Below, piece by piece: positions 24,922-38,399 of a stretch of DNA of 64,000 nucleotides. This stretch comes from Henckelia pumila (Eukaryota; Streptophyta; Magnoliopsida; Lamiales; Gesneriaceae), in assembly GCF_033568475.1 (NCBI RefSeq), contig NC_133123.1, positions 6,510,001 through 6,574,000 on the forward strand, read 5' to 3'. Each line of letters opens with the position of its first letter. Within the stretch, counting starts at the first letter, position 1. The position numbers were made by a program, and so were the translations under genes. The notes below the pieces were generated by a model that saw only the letters and a program-made list of their open reading frames with translations, was not told the DNA's origin and did no database searches.

Positions 24922-26855
24922 ATGGATTCCCCACCACCTTCTCAGCGATCGGAGCCCCGAAGTCGAACCAAATCCGCTTCAAGACTGTCAAAGCTCCGCC
25001 ATTACAGCCACGAAGGAGCAGACATCCCACAGCTATCTTTAGAAATAGCCCCTTATTCACCAAAACCATCTAGTCCATCGCCTGCTTCCACCCTTTCTCC
25101 CAGGCCACCTTACACTCTACCGCTCCGCGAGCTCCTGATGATTTCTCCTTCGCCTACAAAAAGATCGAAAAAACGCCTTTCAGACAGGCTTGAAACGGCA
25201 GAAGATGCTTTTGTCGAGGCCAGCGGAGTTAGAAAAAGGTGCAAGAGTAAAAATGCTTTGTTGGGCTGTGCTGCATCTCCAAGGAGTACTCGGAAGTCGC
25301 GGAGACGATTGGAGCAAGAAATGAGAGAAGAGAGGGAGTTTGGCGTGGGTGAAGAAATTATGGCAAAGCCAAGAAAGAAGAGGCAGGGTGGCAGGGCTAG
25401 GAAGGAAAAATCAATATTAGTCCCTTCTGATTCTTCACCGAGTATGAAATATCATCTTTTTTTTTTTAACTGAGTAATTTTAAGTGTGGCTTAATCGATT
25501 GTCGATTGGTGAATCAGGAACAACTGACGGTGATGGGTGCAATCTTGATCGAATCGAGAAGCTTATAAGTGATTTGGTTATGTGGAAAGATGTCTCTAAA
25601 TCAAGCCTTTGGTTCGGTTTTGGCTTCCTCTGTTTCCTGTCTTCTAGTTTTACAAAAGGTGTCAGCTTTAGGTATGTTATGTTCTTGTGTTCCCTATTTC
25701 TTATTCCAAAAAAAAAAAAAACCTACTCCACAAACATCGCTTAACGGCCGAATTCTTGTAGCATCTTCTCGTTCTTATCTCAAGTGGGACTTCTAATTTT
25801 GGGATTGTCATTCTTCTCAAATTCAATGCGCAAAAGGTATGGTTAAAGGAGCGATTTCGGAATCAAAATTATGCTTTTGTAGCATCTTTTTCTGTGTTGT
25901 TAATTGCTCTGCCTTTGCCGAGGATCTCGAAGGGATGCCAATGATACGAGGCGTGATTTCAAGTTGGAAGAAGAGGATATAGTGAAACTTGGCAGACTAA
26001 TACTTCCAGCTGCAAATTATTCAATCTCAAAAACAAGAGAAGTGTTCTCAGGAGAACCAGCAATGACCCTCAAAGTGAGTTATCTCATGTTTTCAACTCT
26101 GTAAAATCAAATATTACGAGAATGTGTTAAATCACTTCATTTTTCTGCTAATTCAGGTTGTTCCTTTCTTGCTTGTGGGAGCTGAATATGGCCATCTCAT
26201 TACCTTATGGAGATTATGTGCACTTAGTAAGCTCATTTAAAATTCGTTAACAAACCCGCAAATCACCTGAAATTCTTGATGAAAGGATAAATACCTCGAC
26301 TGTGGTTCTTCTGATTCTTTCAGGTTTTTTCATTGGCTTCACTTGCCCAAAAATGTATTCCACTTACTCAACTGAATTATCCAAGAAAGGTTGGTAGTAA
26401 ATCCTTTCTGGTGCATCTAATTAAGCTTGGGATGTTTTGTGCCAGAAAAGTGAGTAATTTTGAATGAACAGTTGAATATGTGAAATCTTGGGGGCTGGAA
26501 ACATGGGGAGCTTGCACACACAAAAAGATCGTGGCAGCATCATTTGTGACTGCCTTTTGGAATCTCACAGCCATCAGAACTCGGATTTTCGCTGGTATTC
26601 CTTAGTGATTACTGAGGAAGTTAACTCAATTTTATAAACTTAGAGATTGCTGTAGTGTGTACATAACAATTGATTTTGTTTGGTTGGTTTTATGCAGCAT
26701 TTCTGTGTCTCGTAATAATTAGATATCGGAGACAGAACATAGAAGTAAAGAATGAGGAAGATATAGGAGGAAAAAAACAGAAAAAGGATCACGAGCAGCA
26801 GCAGCAAAAGCAAACTCAGGCATTAGTTGCCATAGAAATCGATTCCAAGAAATGA
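24922..26855 (+). CDS. RTNLB17: Reticulon-like protein with long basic N-terminal region (RTNLB17-like, 8 exons)
   Basis: Exons 24922-25441, 25518-25671, 25762-25836, 25933-26074, 26157-26226, 26324-26389, 26472-26594 and 26698-26855 join in phase to 435 aa. Residues 1-185 are Ser/Pro- and Lys/Arg-rich, with several candidate nuclear-localisation-like clusters (such as RKKRQGGRARKEK). The reticulon homology domain starts near residue 190 (SDLVMWKDVSKSSLWFGFG). It has a first hydrophobic hairpin (about 200-240), a hydrophilic loop, a second hydrophobic stretch (VVPFLLVGAEYGHLITLW, from residue 298) and a third near 370-395. A Lys/Gln-rich tail follows. Reticulons bend tubular ER membrane. Most plant RTNLBs are about 200-270 aa; the long N-terminus matches the RTNLB17/18 type. 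The start is the only ATG that opens this frame, 86 bp after a TATA box. Confidence 0.92.
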
Positions 26856-26943
26856 TTCATTTCTTGTGTTTCCAGTATGTGTTTCCCATGCTCATCGCGA
26901 CACGATTGTAACTTCTAACATCACCAAATCACCCCCTTCAGGC

Positions 26944-26949
26944 AATAAA
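26944..26949 (+). terminator. Polyadenylation signal of the reticulon gene
   Basis: A canonical AATAAA lies 89 bp after the stop codon at 26855, followed by a T-rich stretch. This is a plausible near-upstream element for 3'-end formation. Confidence 0.5.
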
Positions 26950-29446
26950 TTCAATTTCTATTCAATTTTTTGTGTTGGCTCCAGTTTGCGATTCTGTACT
27001 CACTATAGTTTATACTTGTATTAGTTATATCGGTTTGCGGCATTATTCAGTTCTCTCGCACTGCAAATCCCTTCGCCGTACCATTGTTGTTCTTTCTTTA
27101 AAATATAAAGTTGCGGTTTGACTTAACCAGATTTTACTTGCATAACATATTGTTTTGTTCAAAAGAAGTGTTTTTTTTATCACATTTGGCGGACAAAAAA
27201 TTATTACAAATCGACACGATATACTCTCATAACCACAAATAGTCAAGTACGCTCCAATTGACATGAATAATTGCTACATAAAAAAAAAGAGGTGGCGTCG
27301 ATGACAATTTTTGACAAGGTTATCGAAACATGTTCCAAAAAAATAACGAAGCAAACATTACAGAGCTCTGTGAGAGGAATGAATGCTTGAGAAAACATCC
27401 AAATTATGCATCATCACTACCTGGCAAAATTAAAAGGATAAATTTCAGTGCTCGACCATTTAAGATCAAATTGCTTTTCGGCCAAAAGTGATGTACAGTA
27501 CCAACCCATGACGAACAGGAGGCACACAAATTGTTTAAGTACAATGTTAACAGCATCTAAACTCAACTCGAATATTAGCAAGGCATAAAAAGTGAGGCTT
27601 CCACTCTGAATTATTAGAATTAGCAACCGAGAAAGGATGGAGGCACACAAATATGATATCTCCTATTCATTTGATACTTTAAACCGAACAATATGCACGA
27701 TCAGTAAGGCTTATTATGCATTTCGCCTCGTATTTTTCACGAGGTCGGATTTCACAACAGAGGAATCAGCAACAGTTTAAATTGGTCGAGTGTGTTCTCC
27801 GGGACATAAATATTTGTTCAGATAAGACAATTTCAGGAAGAGACCTTGCTCGAGCCTTTGAAGGATGGGTACCGATCATAGATCATCATTGCAAGCTGAT
27901 TAACACACGGAATATCAGTAAAATACTTCAAAATGGTAAATTTTGACAGCAATCACATCTCAAACAAAGATTCAAACAACTAACAGCAATTAAATCTCAA
28001 AGAAGGACGACTTAATAAAGCAATCATGCATGTGAATCTCGTCTTTCATGAGGGAATTTATTTAACATCCAAAAAGAAAAGAAAACGATGATACTCAAAC
28101 TTTATCATGGGCAACGAGAATTCTATTAGTTTTCTAGGCTTGGACACAATATATTGTCCCTTCTTGGAGCCAATCAAACTTCTTCACTTTCCACAATTGG
28201 TGTTTGAAAGAAGATTGTAGTTTAAATATTTCCTTGCCTTCCAAAGTTCATCACACATCATCATTGCAAGCTGATTGAATAAAAATAAAATGTAAGTTTC
28301 AACCTTGATTGACTTCCCTTAAAAAGTTTTATCTGATGGCAATGATCCTACAGAAACATGTAGTCCTAATGCTATATACACAAACAAAAGTACTCCCAGC
28401 TCATAAGCAATCAAACATCTAACCCGAACTTAATTTGGAAATTCTGCATTGTTTAGAAGAGTGTAGAGACACAATTAGAAGAATTTGACAGCTGGAAAAT
28501 CACCAAATGAAACAGATTATTACATTGGTAAAGAAATTCAACAATAGATTCATTCCATCTGAAGTAAGAAAGTTTAATTCATATCTGAATTCTGAAACAA
28601 GGAGAACAAGAGTTTTTTAAATTTAAAACATTGTCTAAAAAAGTTATGACAGAACGAAAACAAAAGCAATGATCTTTGCTTCTCCGTCTTCATCTAGTCT
28701 TGTCAAGGCCTACACATCAGGAAGATGAAGAAGGCATTTTTTTTATTCAAATGAAGAAATAGGCATTGGTAAACAGATATGTTAATGATCTTCACGCAAA
28801 ATAAGAAAAAGAAAGAATAAGAAGCTGGATGTCATATATAATCATCATCATTTTTAGGTGCTCATCTCATCACCAGCGTGACGAAAGCATTAAAAGAGGA
28901 GGGAGGAGCAGGAGAATATAGAAGGGAATGCAGCCAACAACTTAACTAGCTTGAATTCTACAAATATGCATGGGCTTTATGATGTTTTGGGCAGTAGATG
29001 GACACAACTGAAAAATAAACTAACTTACCAGATACATGAAAGAAGGACAAGGGCAGCAAAAGGTAGCTCTACAGATCTTGCTAGATACCTAAATAAGGAA
29101 CGAGAAGATGTTGGTCAGGCAACCTATTGGCATTTCATGATACTTAAGGAGCTGTGCATAGCGAAGCTGAAACCAAAATAAAGTAATATTTTGAAGAAAC
29201 CCACCCATCAAAGTGGATGAACGAACTGAAAAATAAACCAACCAAGAGTTCAGGGTAAAGTTAAATGGTATGTAGTAACCCCAAAAAAACGGCTCGGGAG
29301 TTAAAGGGACTGTACAAGAAAAGCTGTCGCGGAACGGCACTAGGACATAATATTATTCCGTGCTTCCTTTGTTTAGGGTGAAAAAGCAAACCGAAGGACC
29401 AGGTACACAAGAACCGGAGACAAACTGACACCAACTTTAATACATT

Positions 29447-29485
29447 GCCCCCACACCGCCCTGCCCTGCCCCGCCCCATCCCAAC
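29447..29485 (-). other. G-quadruplex-like motif on the NFD6 transcript strand
   Basis: Read on the minus strand this 39-bp tract has six runs of three or more G separated by one to five bases, in otherwise AT-rich DNA. It lies about 285 bp past the NFD6-like stop codon. If the 3' UTR extends this far it would be a candidate RNA quadruplex. Confidence 0.55.
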
Positions 29486-29768
29486 CGCTACCTTCTACAT
29501 TTCTCATATTAAATGTGAAAACGAATTAGATAGAAATGATCACTCTATTGTATCATATCGATTCGCAAATAATAGAAAAAAACCAGCTTGAGCATTTGTA
29601 AATCCATAAATGTGTACAGATTACAGAATGAAACAGCGAATGTTCATCACAAACACCACCAATTTTACGCACAGGACCAATAACAGCTTCAACAATGCAC
29701 CACAGATTGAACAAAATACTTAAAAAAAAACTTTATGGCTAAGCATAGGCATGGACGGTGAGTTCAGA

Positions 29769-30211
29769 TTAATTTTGCACTGAAATAAGAATAATTTAAG
29801 CATCAAACTATTAGAACGTTAACAAAAGCATAAAATTTAGTGAGAAGTACCTTCTGGAAGCCAACTGTATCCAACGCGAGAGGCGGTAAGCATCGAGGTC
29901 ATAAGGGCCGAGGCCGTGGCAGTGTGGTATGGTTGCATCGATTCCAGGCACGCACTCATTTCAGAAGGGCACCTTTCGGAAATATTCATCCGAAATAATA
30001 AAATTAGAAATGTACTCAGTTATCGAGAATAATTTGCTTGTGTAGATATAGATGATTACCTAAAGATGCGGTGAGCAAGCGGGGCCCTGGACGGGAGAGC
30101 GAAAGGCGAGCGAGCAGATTTCGCTTGGGAGGCGAGTCTAGAGGTGGCGTTACGGAGGGATGAGGACCGGAATATGGATCTAGCGGCAGTTGATGCGGCG
30201 GCGATGGCCAT
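29769..30211 (-). CDS. NFD6: NUCLEAR FUSION DEFECTIVE 6-like small organellar protein (3 exons)
   Basis: Too short and split to appear as a long ORF. Exons on the minus strand are 30211-30060, 29972-29851 and 29779-29769, joining in phase to 94 aa. The N-terminal 50 residues are rich in Arg, Ser and Ala and lack acidic residues, as expected for a mitochondrial or plastid transit peptide. They are followed by APLAHRIFRCPSEMSACLES, then MQPYHTATASALMTSMLT and GYSWLPE, the conserved core of the NFD6 family. In Arabidopsis NFD6 is needed for polar-nuclei fusion and is thought to act in mitochondria; its biochemical role is not established. The third exon adds only VQN; reading through the second donor would give a slightly different tail, so alternative 3' ends are likely. 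A long-TIR transposon begins about 90 bp upstream of the ATG. Confidence 0.88.
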
Positions 30212-30303
30212 TTCCTTTGAGCAAATCGTAAATTTGGCTCAAAAAATGGGCAACTGTAGCTGGGCTAAAACCCTCGACACAGGGTTTTGTCTTTCGATGC
30301 ATA

Positions 30304-31286
30304 CGGGAAAATTACATTTTGGTACTTGTATTTTCATATCAAAATATTTTTTATCCCTAAATATTTCAAAACAATATTTTTTGTCTTTAAATTTTGAAAA
30401 TTGCAATATAATTAGTCTTTATCATATATTTTATGGTTAAATATATTTTTGTGAACATTATAAGACAAAAAATGGATAGAACTAATAATAAAATATTATG
30501 AAAAGACAAAACATAAAAATATTAAATGAAACTCTCATTTTTTTAATATTTTATGTTTTATTTTATATTAAAATTGAAAAAAATTAATTTTAAAACTAAA
30601 ATAAAAAATAGAATTTCAAGATTAATTTTTGTACTCTATCAAATTTTTTATTATTTGTAATTTATTATTAATGTTTAATATTTAAAAACGTAATTATATA
30701 TATGATATATTTATATTTGATATCTTAAAAAATTTAAATTTTATTTAGTTCGTATCTTATTTTTAAATAAAACTAAATAATTAATTATATTTGATATCAA
30801 ATCTAGCTTTTTAGTATCAAAGATATTGAATAAATTTTATTTTAAGAAATTATTAAAAAAACACATTAAGATATGTACATATTAGAATATTTATATGATT
30901 TTTTTATTTTGAAAATATATTCGACTGGTGTTTATGTACAAACTCAATATACTTAAGTAATTTTTTTTGTTTAAATAAAAAACTGCAATAAATTTTATTG
31001 ACATAATAACATTATAAAAAAAAATACTAATAAGCATGTTTGTGTCGTATGTATGTGATTATTTATGCTCTTTATTTTTTCATATTTTTTAATTCAATTT
31101 TTGTCAATACAGTTTAAAAAATATCATAAATTACTCTCAAAAAATATATTTAACTACAAAATATATGATAAGGACTAATTGTGTTGCAATTTTCAAACTT
31201 TAATGATAAAAAATGATGTTTTAAAATGTTTAGGGTCCAAAATATTTTGATATAAAACTATAAGGACTAAAATGTATTTTTCTTAC
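30304..31286. mobile_element. Nonautonomous element with about 150-bp terminal inverted repeats upstream of NFD6
   Basis: About 980 bp. The left arm (AAAATTACATTTTGGTACTT onward, through AAAATTGCAATATAATTAGT) is matched by the reverse complement of the right arm (AAAATACATTTTAGTCCTTA, through AAAATTGCAACACAATTAGT). The match runs over roughly 150 bp. No clean target duplication and no ORF. Long arms recall Mutator-like elements, but the family is not proven. Confidence 0.7.
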
Positions 31287-32355
31287 AATATATAGGGTAC
31301 TACTTTTTAATGTTTTATATATAAAAAAAATTGAGCTCCATCTTAATTCTTAACGCTAATAATAAATTTAATTTGATTCATACTTTACTTTTTATGAAAT
31401 TTATTTATTTATATTTACATCATTCATTTAATGTGGGGTGTATCATGCTTCGTCAATTTTTCTAAAGAGGGCGAAAAACCTATTTAAAAAAAATGCTGAA
31501 GCCAATGTTATTTTAAAAACTACCAAAAAAACCCTGAAATGGTTGGAAAATAGTATTATTATTTGAAGAGCGCAAAAAATCTCAGTTTTTTTTAAAAATA
31601 AACCACCAAATTTATTTGTAAATACATATCGAGGGAGGTATTTTTTTTAAAGGAATGTTTTAATCAAAAATTATTTTGCTACCAACCGTTCATTTGTCAC
31701 TTTTTGAATAACATAAAAGCGAAAAAATCAACGAAGAAAAAAAAAGAAGTTAGTTTCGTGAATTTAGTTCACCGGACTTGATACAAATGTGGACAATTAC
31801 ACCTTAGGAAGAAGAAAGCATCTTATAATAATTATTTTGGTATGAGCAATTCAAAATTACATTTAAGGGCTTTATATTCTTAATCCTATTTTTTATAATT
31901 AATACAAATTGATTCAATTTTTTTTTTTTATAAAAACAATTGAATCCAATTTAAATTTAAAAAATATTATATTAACAACAAAAAATATGATGATCGAATC
32001 GTTAGTATATGTAAAAGAAGAGCTCATATCGAAAATTTAATCCCCAAATTATTGGTTGTTTCAGTTAGCACCTTAAACAGATGATAAATTTAAAAGTGAC
32101 CGTGCTGTCTTACACAAATGATGGTCGCATATTTTCTTTGAGAGTCAAATATGCAAAAAAAAACATCACTGCAGTAATAAACATTACCGTGGTAATTGGG
32201 CCTTGGTATTTGCTGCAAAATGGTGTCTTTCAATCACTTGTCTTTAGACAAGTGTGTTAATATTTTTAACATCTCTGTGTACACAGATATCAATGGAAGC
32301 AGTACATGAGTGAACAAGGATCAAGAGCATCAGATCAAATATAATTGAACACAAT
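31287..32355. other. Interval between the long-TIR element and the 3' end of DCAF13
   Basis: AT-rich DNA, with the DCAF13 3' UTR at its right end. No further gene or element recognised. Confidence 0.45.
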
Positions 32356-35300
32356 TTATTCAACTTGTTGAATGATTCTTCTTTTGCGCAATGGCACTTG
32401 GACTATACTTCCTGGGGCACTATGAGCTCTTCTCCTCTCTGCCTTCCTTCTTTCAGCATCAGCCACGAAACGTCTCAGAGAAGATGCTTTATAGATTGCC
32501 TTTGGCAAATGCCTGTGCCTGTAAGTTCACATTACAGAAGGAACCAATGTTCAGGAAAACGTTTCGCCACATGAGAAGAATGTAACATGCAACTTTGTGT
32601 AGGGAGCCAACTTCATTCGAAGGTGGTTAATTCCAAATATTAATAGGAACCTGATTATGAATCAGAGATTTAGGGTAATAGATAATTCCTCAAAATGGGA
32701 AAGAAAAAATGTTCTTAAATGCAGTACAACTTGACCGAACACACTTGCTGCATGCTTGTTGTACAGTCAGAGTTTAGGACCAGAAGATTGCACTTGAGCA
32801 GTCTCAGAAGATGGGCAAAATATAGCAACCATCCTCCGATTTAAAATAAGAGAATTTTCATCCAGATGTACACAAAAAGTAAAAACACAGCCTTCCAGAT
32901 AATCCAAACCAATTGGTTTACCTGACAATGCGCTTAACCTCTGGAAGATGCTTGTATCGATTCTTGACAGCTTCCAAATATTCATGTTTTTTACGTTCTC
33001 TTGGTAAAAGCTGAAAAAATAGCAATGTCTACGTCATGCTGATGACGATGGAATGAAATATTTGGTAAGATGTATCGACTTAAAAACTTCAATAAATCAC
33101 ACCCATGACCCAACTATAACACACTGAAAGAACCAGCTTGCTCTCTTGAACTGGACATTTGAATGTCATATACCCGTTCACGAACAAACATAACTACTTC
33201 ATATAGAAACATAAAGGACATAAGATACACACCACTAAACTTTAGAGTCAAGAAGGCCAACCAGGCATCCACCAAACACAAGAGAAGGAAAGAAGAGGAA
33301 AGGTAAAAGAAACTCTCACGCCCAGAAACTCTTATCCCACAATCACTTGACCACGGATATTTAGATGAAAAATACACAAATTAAGATAAAAAAGGGCAAG
33401 ATTCATACAACTCCTAATTGCTCAGATGCTTTAGCTTTCCACAGACGGAGGTTTGTATCATCACTTCCAGATATCACATAACTTGCATCACAACTGAACT
33501 TGACACAGAAGACCCTGCAAAGGTTCAACCAATTAAAAAAAATACGTACAATTTAATTCTTGTGACCGACATTACTGATATCAAAGTCACCATTCACCAA
33601 CATTGCTACATTTAATGATATAAGGTTTAAATAATGAAACTTCAATGGCATAAGTTACAATAATATATGCGCAATTTTTGTATATAAAGTCACCAACATT
33701 GCTACATTAAATGTTATAGGGTTTAAGTTAAATATAAAACTTCAATGGTGTAAGTTACAATGATATATACACGTTGATAGGAACACAAATATCTGAAAGC
33801 TCAAGAAATGAAAAAACCTTTGCATTCTCTTGGTATGATAAATTTCACGACTGTGGCCACCATTATACTGGAATATCCTAACCTGCGAAAGATAAAATAT
33901 AGCCAGAACTTAGATCTTTATTGGCAACTGATAGCTTCTGAAAGTTGCAACACCTCTGATCCTTCCCCATCCTACTTGCACATGGAAGCATCAATTTTTC
34001 CCCAAGACAACAAAACATCAAAAGAACAAAAAAAAAAAACAGATTAAAGAGAACTCACAGTTCTATCGTAAGATCCAGTAACAAATTCACGACCAGTTGG
34101 CGAGTAATCAATATCCATTCTGCAAAGGTTTGATCTTGGTAAATCATAAGATGTCTACTAAATAACATAGAAAGAATAAGCATGCACTTAGATTATTTAA
34201 AAGCAGTAACTTCAGTCTTACACGGCAGAGACATGATCTTTGTGTACACATCTAGCTTCATCCAATTTTCGAGCATCATAGCTGTAACAATTGCAATCTT
34301 CATTTGCCTGCATTACTATGAGATGTTAATTAACTAACATGATGATCGAGCGTCTGAATTACAATGGAAAACCTAGTTCGTATGATTTCTATCTCGAGTG
34401 CACACCACGTATTTAAATAAATCTCCAAAAACCACAGCAAGAAAAAATTCAGTAAAACATATACTTTTCAGCACTTCAAAAAGTTTTAAAGCTGCCTTAA
34501 AATTCAATCGAAAGGCTAAAACATGGGACGAGAGACGAAAACTACAGATGAAAGTCACTAGTATACTACGGGCAACAAAAAACACTGAATAAGAGACCAA
34601 CGCCAGAAAATGTACTATCCAAATGCATATAGCAACATCAGATGACTAAAAGAGTAGTTGATGGATATGGCGAGACAATTTTAAATGAGTACTATTAGTA
34701 TCATCCATTCAGAAATTCGGGCAGAAGAATTTGCTACATCTGGGAAGAACATTTTTTTTCCAAATATTTGATTAATCATTCAAGATACATAATTAAAACG
34801 AGAAATCAGAGTTCCAATGATGGCTTACAGCTGTAAAATTCATTGGTTCCATCGGATTCCATGCTATTGAATTAGTTTTTGTCTGTGGAAAAGAAAAAGA
34901 AAGAATGTTAACCCCAGAAGAAATGAATTAAACAATGTAAACAAAAATAAAATTTCAACACAAGGCATGCATGCATCAAAGTAAATACCCAACAGCTTCC
35001 ATGACAAGTAAAGGTAAGTGTGAAAATTAATCAATAAAAGAAAATTTTTGAAATTAGAAAAAATAGCCTTCTTCTCTTGGCTTCTATAACACTCGAGTAT
35101 TCTTCCATTACCATTTGAAACTCCACTGAAGAAGCAACTTTTAAAACACAATCAATTATTTGAGTGCACATGGCAAGGCCCAGTTATTAAGTTATGACTA
35201 AAATTTCGAAGCCACTGGATATTTCATCTTGGTTTTCAATTATAAGACAATATGTATTGAATGTAGCACAATTTTGTTCTCCTAGCTCAATTCAGTTTGG

Positions 35301-38300
35301 AATGTCCAAAACAGCACTCACTCTCATTCCTCCCATAGTTTTTACTTTCCAAAAAGGCTCTAATTAGAGCACATAAGTTGCATAAAATACCCAATTCTTC
35401 AACCTGACATAGTTCTGCAGGTCAATTCGAACGCACCACAGATCACGAATTTCACCCATCTATCATCTTAAACCTGAGAAGCAACTCTCACCAACGTACA
35501 ACTTGTTTTGTTCATGTACCTTAACTGATAGCATTCTTTGTAGACTAACTTCCAAATACAAACACAGCCAAGTCAAAGACATCGATATCAATAATTCCTA
35601 ATCAAAACTCCTAAAACCTAGAACCTGATGACACATCAATGACCGAGCTCAAAAGTAATATAAACTTCAGAAAATATTCGACCAGAAAATGTCTTTCATA
35701 AAATAGAAGGTTTCTTAATAAGTAAGAAAATGGGATGACTCACCCTCATGATTATCTTTCTCGCTGGAGATGACAATCGTAAATCAAATATTGTAATGCT
35801 TCGGTCACTGCAAACATGAGAGTCAGGACAAGAAAGGTGTAAGAAAAAAGATATAGCAATCACCTAACACATGCTGATAAAATAGCAGCACTTGTAAACA
35901 TGTTAAAAAAAAACTCAAATTCATCAATCCACCAATGCAACTACATTCTCAAATCTCAATGCATGAAACAATAACAGGAAATATTAAGTCAATTTCTGTA
36001 ACAACAGACCTGCCCGATGTCGCCAATATATTCGGTTCTCCGGGATTAAATCGCACAGATATAGATGTATGTTTGCCCCATTCAAAACTGTTGACAGGCT
36101 GAGACCTGAATGTAGAGGGAGCATAAAACTTTAGATACCTTAACATCTCCACAGTCTACTGACAAAGTAGAAATACAATCTTAATCAAACCTGTTGTGGT
36201 CCCATATGTCCACTTGAGCTCCAGCAGTAGCAAACAGATCACCATTCGATTGGTGATCAACAGCCCTGAGTAAAAAGTATGAGGGAAAAAATTCACAACG
36301 GAATTGAACCAAGCATCACAGAAAAATACAGAAATCCATGTCATCGATAATGATTAGGGGAAGTATGTAGGACAATGTTTAAGAGAAAAAAAAGCTCTAA
36401 AGAATCTTACCAGAAAGCATTTTTCCAAACATAGACCGCCAGTGGCTCCTGGAGAACCCAAATTTTATTCAGACAAATAGAATACTATGCAATAATTAAT
36501 TAGGTGAAATGAAGAATCGCTAACCTTGGCTTCACTATTGAATATGTTACCAAAGTCCATAAGCGAAGGAATGGGAACATTCCAGAGCCTGATACTGAAA
36601 CGTAAATATAGAGTGAAGAGCATATAAAATAATGCCGACCACACAATGCAAATATGGCACAGAATACAAATTCAGCTCCAAAATCAAAAGGAAAATTTTG
36701 GCCTTACGTGGAATCTGTTCCACACGATACAAGAACACGACCATCTGTAGACACCGTCAAACCCTTTACTGCACCTTGATGCCCAGGAAACTGACAAACT
36801 GTCCGCCTAATTGTCAAAGGAGTATAACATAATCAGAACAAGCACTGTTGGAAATGGAATGTAACAAGTCTGCAACTGAATTTAGAAATAAATTTTATTT
36901 TTTACTTTTCTCCTCAAATTTTCTAGTATATTGAAAGTTGCCAGCTTTTTCATTAGAAAAAGGGATACATCTCACAGGCAAAAACTTATTACAGTCAACG
37001 CAAAATCTTAGAACACAAATTTAAAACCGCTTGCATTACCTGGTGGCCAAATCCCAAAGACGAATATCTGCAAATGTGACAAATGGAATCAGCTTTAAGC
37101 TTCAATAAACAGCATGCATAAAATAGAACGAGCTCTTAGCTTTCAGACGTCTAAAAGTTGGCATATCATATGGCCCTGTGGGTCTAGTGAACAATTGTTT
37201 TCAAACCCAAAAAATGTGCAACCAGTGAGGCTCATCTCAAGGAGTAGCTCTTTAGTGAAGATGCCTTTGACCATGAAGCACTGCCACTGGCAAGCATTAT
37301 AGACTAGGGACATTATTAGGACTTGTGAATCCAATAATGTAGATAAATGTTTTTGCTCGTAAATCGAAATTTGCTTTATTATTGCTCAAAACATTGTAAA
37401 TTACAAATTTACATATTGGATCTGTTAGGAACAAAGAAAGTGCAGTCCATTTAAAGAAGCATAGAGGAAGAAAGGCAGTAGAAGCAGAAGTCAAGCAGAT
37501 AAAAACAAGAACATCACTTCGGCACTTCCTAAACTGAACATGAGGAAAAAGGTAAAGAGACAGAATCACTTGGCCATAATAATAAATTAATTAAATAAAT
37601 ATAATTTCAGTTTCAGTTTCAGTTTCAGTTTCAGTTTGTGCCTGTGTTAGGAATGAATCAGATGATTGTTCAAGTATTTTTTCTATTTAACAAATTCCAT
37701 TGCTTTCTATATAGCATTATAATTGCTTCTTCGTCTAGTCAACGTTTTGATCCATCATGTAAGAGCAGTTACAACCCAAGTACCTATTGCATATCAACAT
37801 TAGGTTCTTACAACTTCCCACAATCCGGACCAAGATAAAGAAGCTGAAGAAGCCAAATCAAACAATTATACCTCCATCCATAGAACCGGAAAATATCCCC
37901 TTTAAATGATTGGGATTCTTGGCCATAGATGAAACCGCATCAATGTGCCCATCCATTGCCCCAATAAACGGACGAGCAAATATCTACCACAACAAAAACA
38001 CGAAGCAAATCTTTAACAACCACTTGAAATCAACTAAGAATGACAAAATAGACCTCATACAATTAGCCAAGGATGACAAAATAACATAACACATATCAAA
38101 ATGATAACATCAGTCGTCATAAGAAAATGGAACCTTATCTAATTTAGCAGCATTAAGAGCTCGAACATACTCGACTGATTTCTCTTGGGATCTGAGATTG
38201 GGATCGTAATTTCGAAACACCCTCTACAAATAAAAGAAAATCCAAAAATTAACTTTCCAAACTAAGAAGCTGACAATCCAGCTGGTTTTCAGCAAAACAC

Positions 38301-38399
38301 CACCGCATTAAGAAGATGAATAGTTCGTAATACCTGCAGGTCTTGGCTTCGTTCGCGGGTGAATTCTTCCGTAGAACGGGAAATCACTTTCACCTTCAT
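32356..38399 (-). CDS. DCAF13: DCAF13 / SOF1 WD40 protein of ribosome biogenesis (17 exons)
   Basis: Seventeen minus-strand exons join in phase to 453 aa: 38399-38334, 38223-38134, 37983-37872, 37067-37040, 36806-36708, 36594-36525, 36448-36411, 36265-36191, 36105-36010, 35807-35744, 34882-34829, 34307-34222, 34119-34059, 33882-33818, 33514-33409, 33010-32922 and 32518-32356. The N-terminus (MKVKVISRSTEEFTRERSQD, then LQRVFRNYDP) and FARPFIGAMDGH are SOF1 signatures. WD repeats fill residues 55-360 (IRLWDLATR, TIRLWNVP, ITIFDLRLS, NLRLWKAKA). The C-terminal SOF1 domain, from about residue 365, includes VKRIVRHRHLPKAIYKA and RRAHSAPGS. Yeast Sof1 and human DCAF13 act in the nucleolar small-subunit processome on 18S rRNA; DCAF13 is also a CUL4-DDB1 substrate receptor. 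The length and ends match the family, and no breaks were seen. Confidence 0.95.
37604..37637. repeat. TTTCAG hexanucleotide microsatellite in a DCAF13 intron
   Basis: Nearly six uninterrupted TTTCAG units lie in the large intron between exons 3 and 4 of the DCAF13 gene. On the transcribed strand they read CTGAAA, so they are not acceptor-like. Confidence 0.85.

Larger units (their letters stand above)
26856..29768. other. Interval between the convergent reticulon and NFD6-like genes
   Basis: Holds the reticulon 3' UTR and, further right, probably the 3' UTR and 3' alternative exons of the NFD6-like gene on the minus strand. A C-rich tract at 29447-29485 stands out. The 76-codon plus-strand frame at 28951-29181 has no recognisable domain. 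Confidence 0.4.

Noticed and set aside
28951-29181. 76-codon plus-strand frame in the NFD6-reticulon interval
   Set aside because: No recognisable domain, no promoter or splice context, and the region is probably transcribed from the other strand as NFD6 3' sequence.
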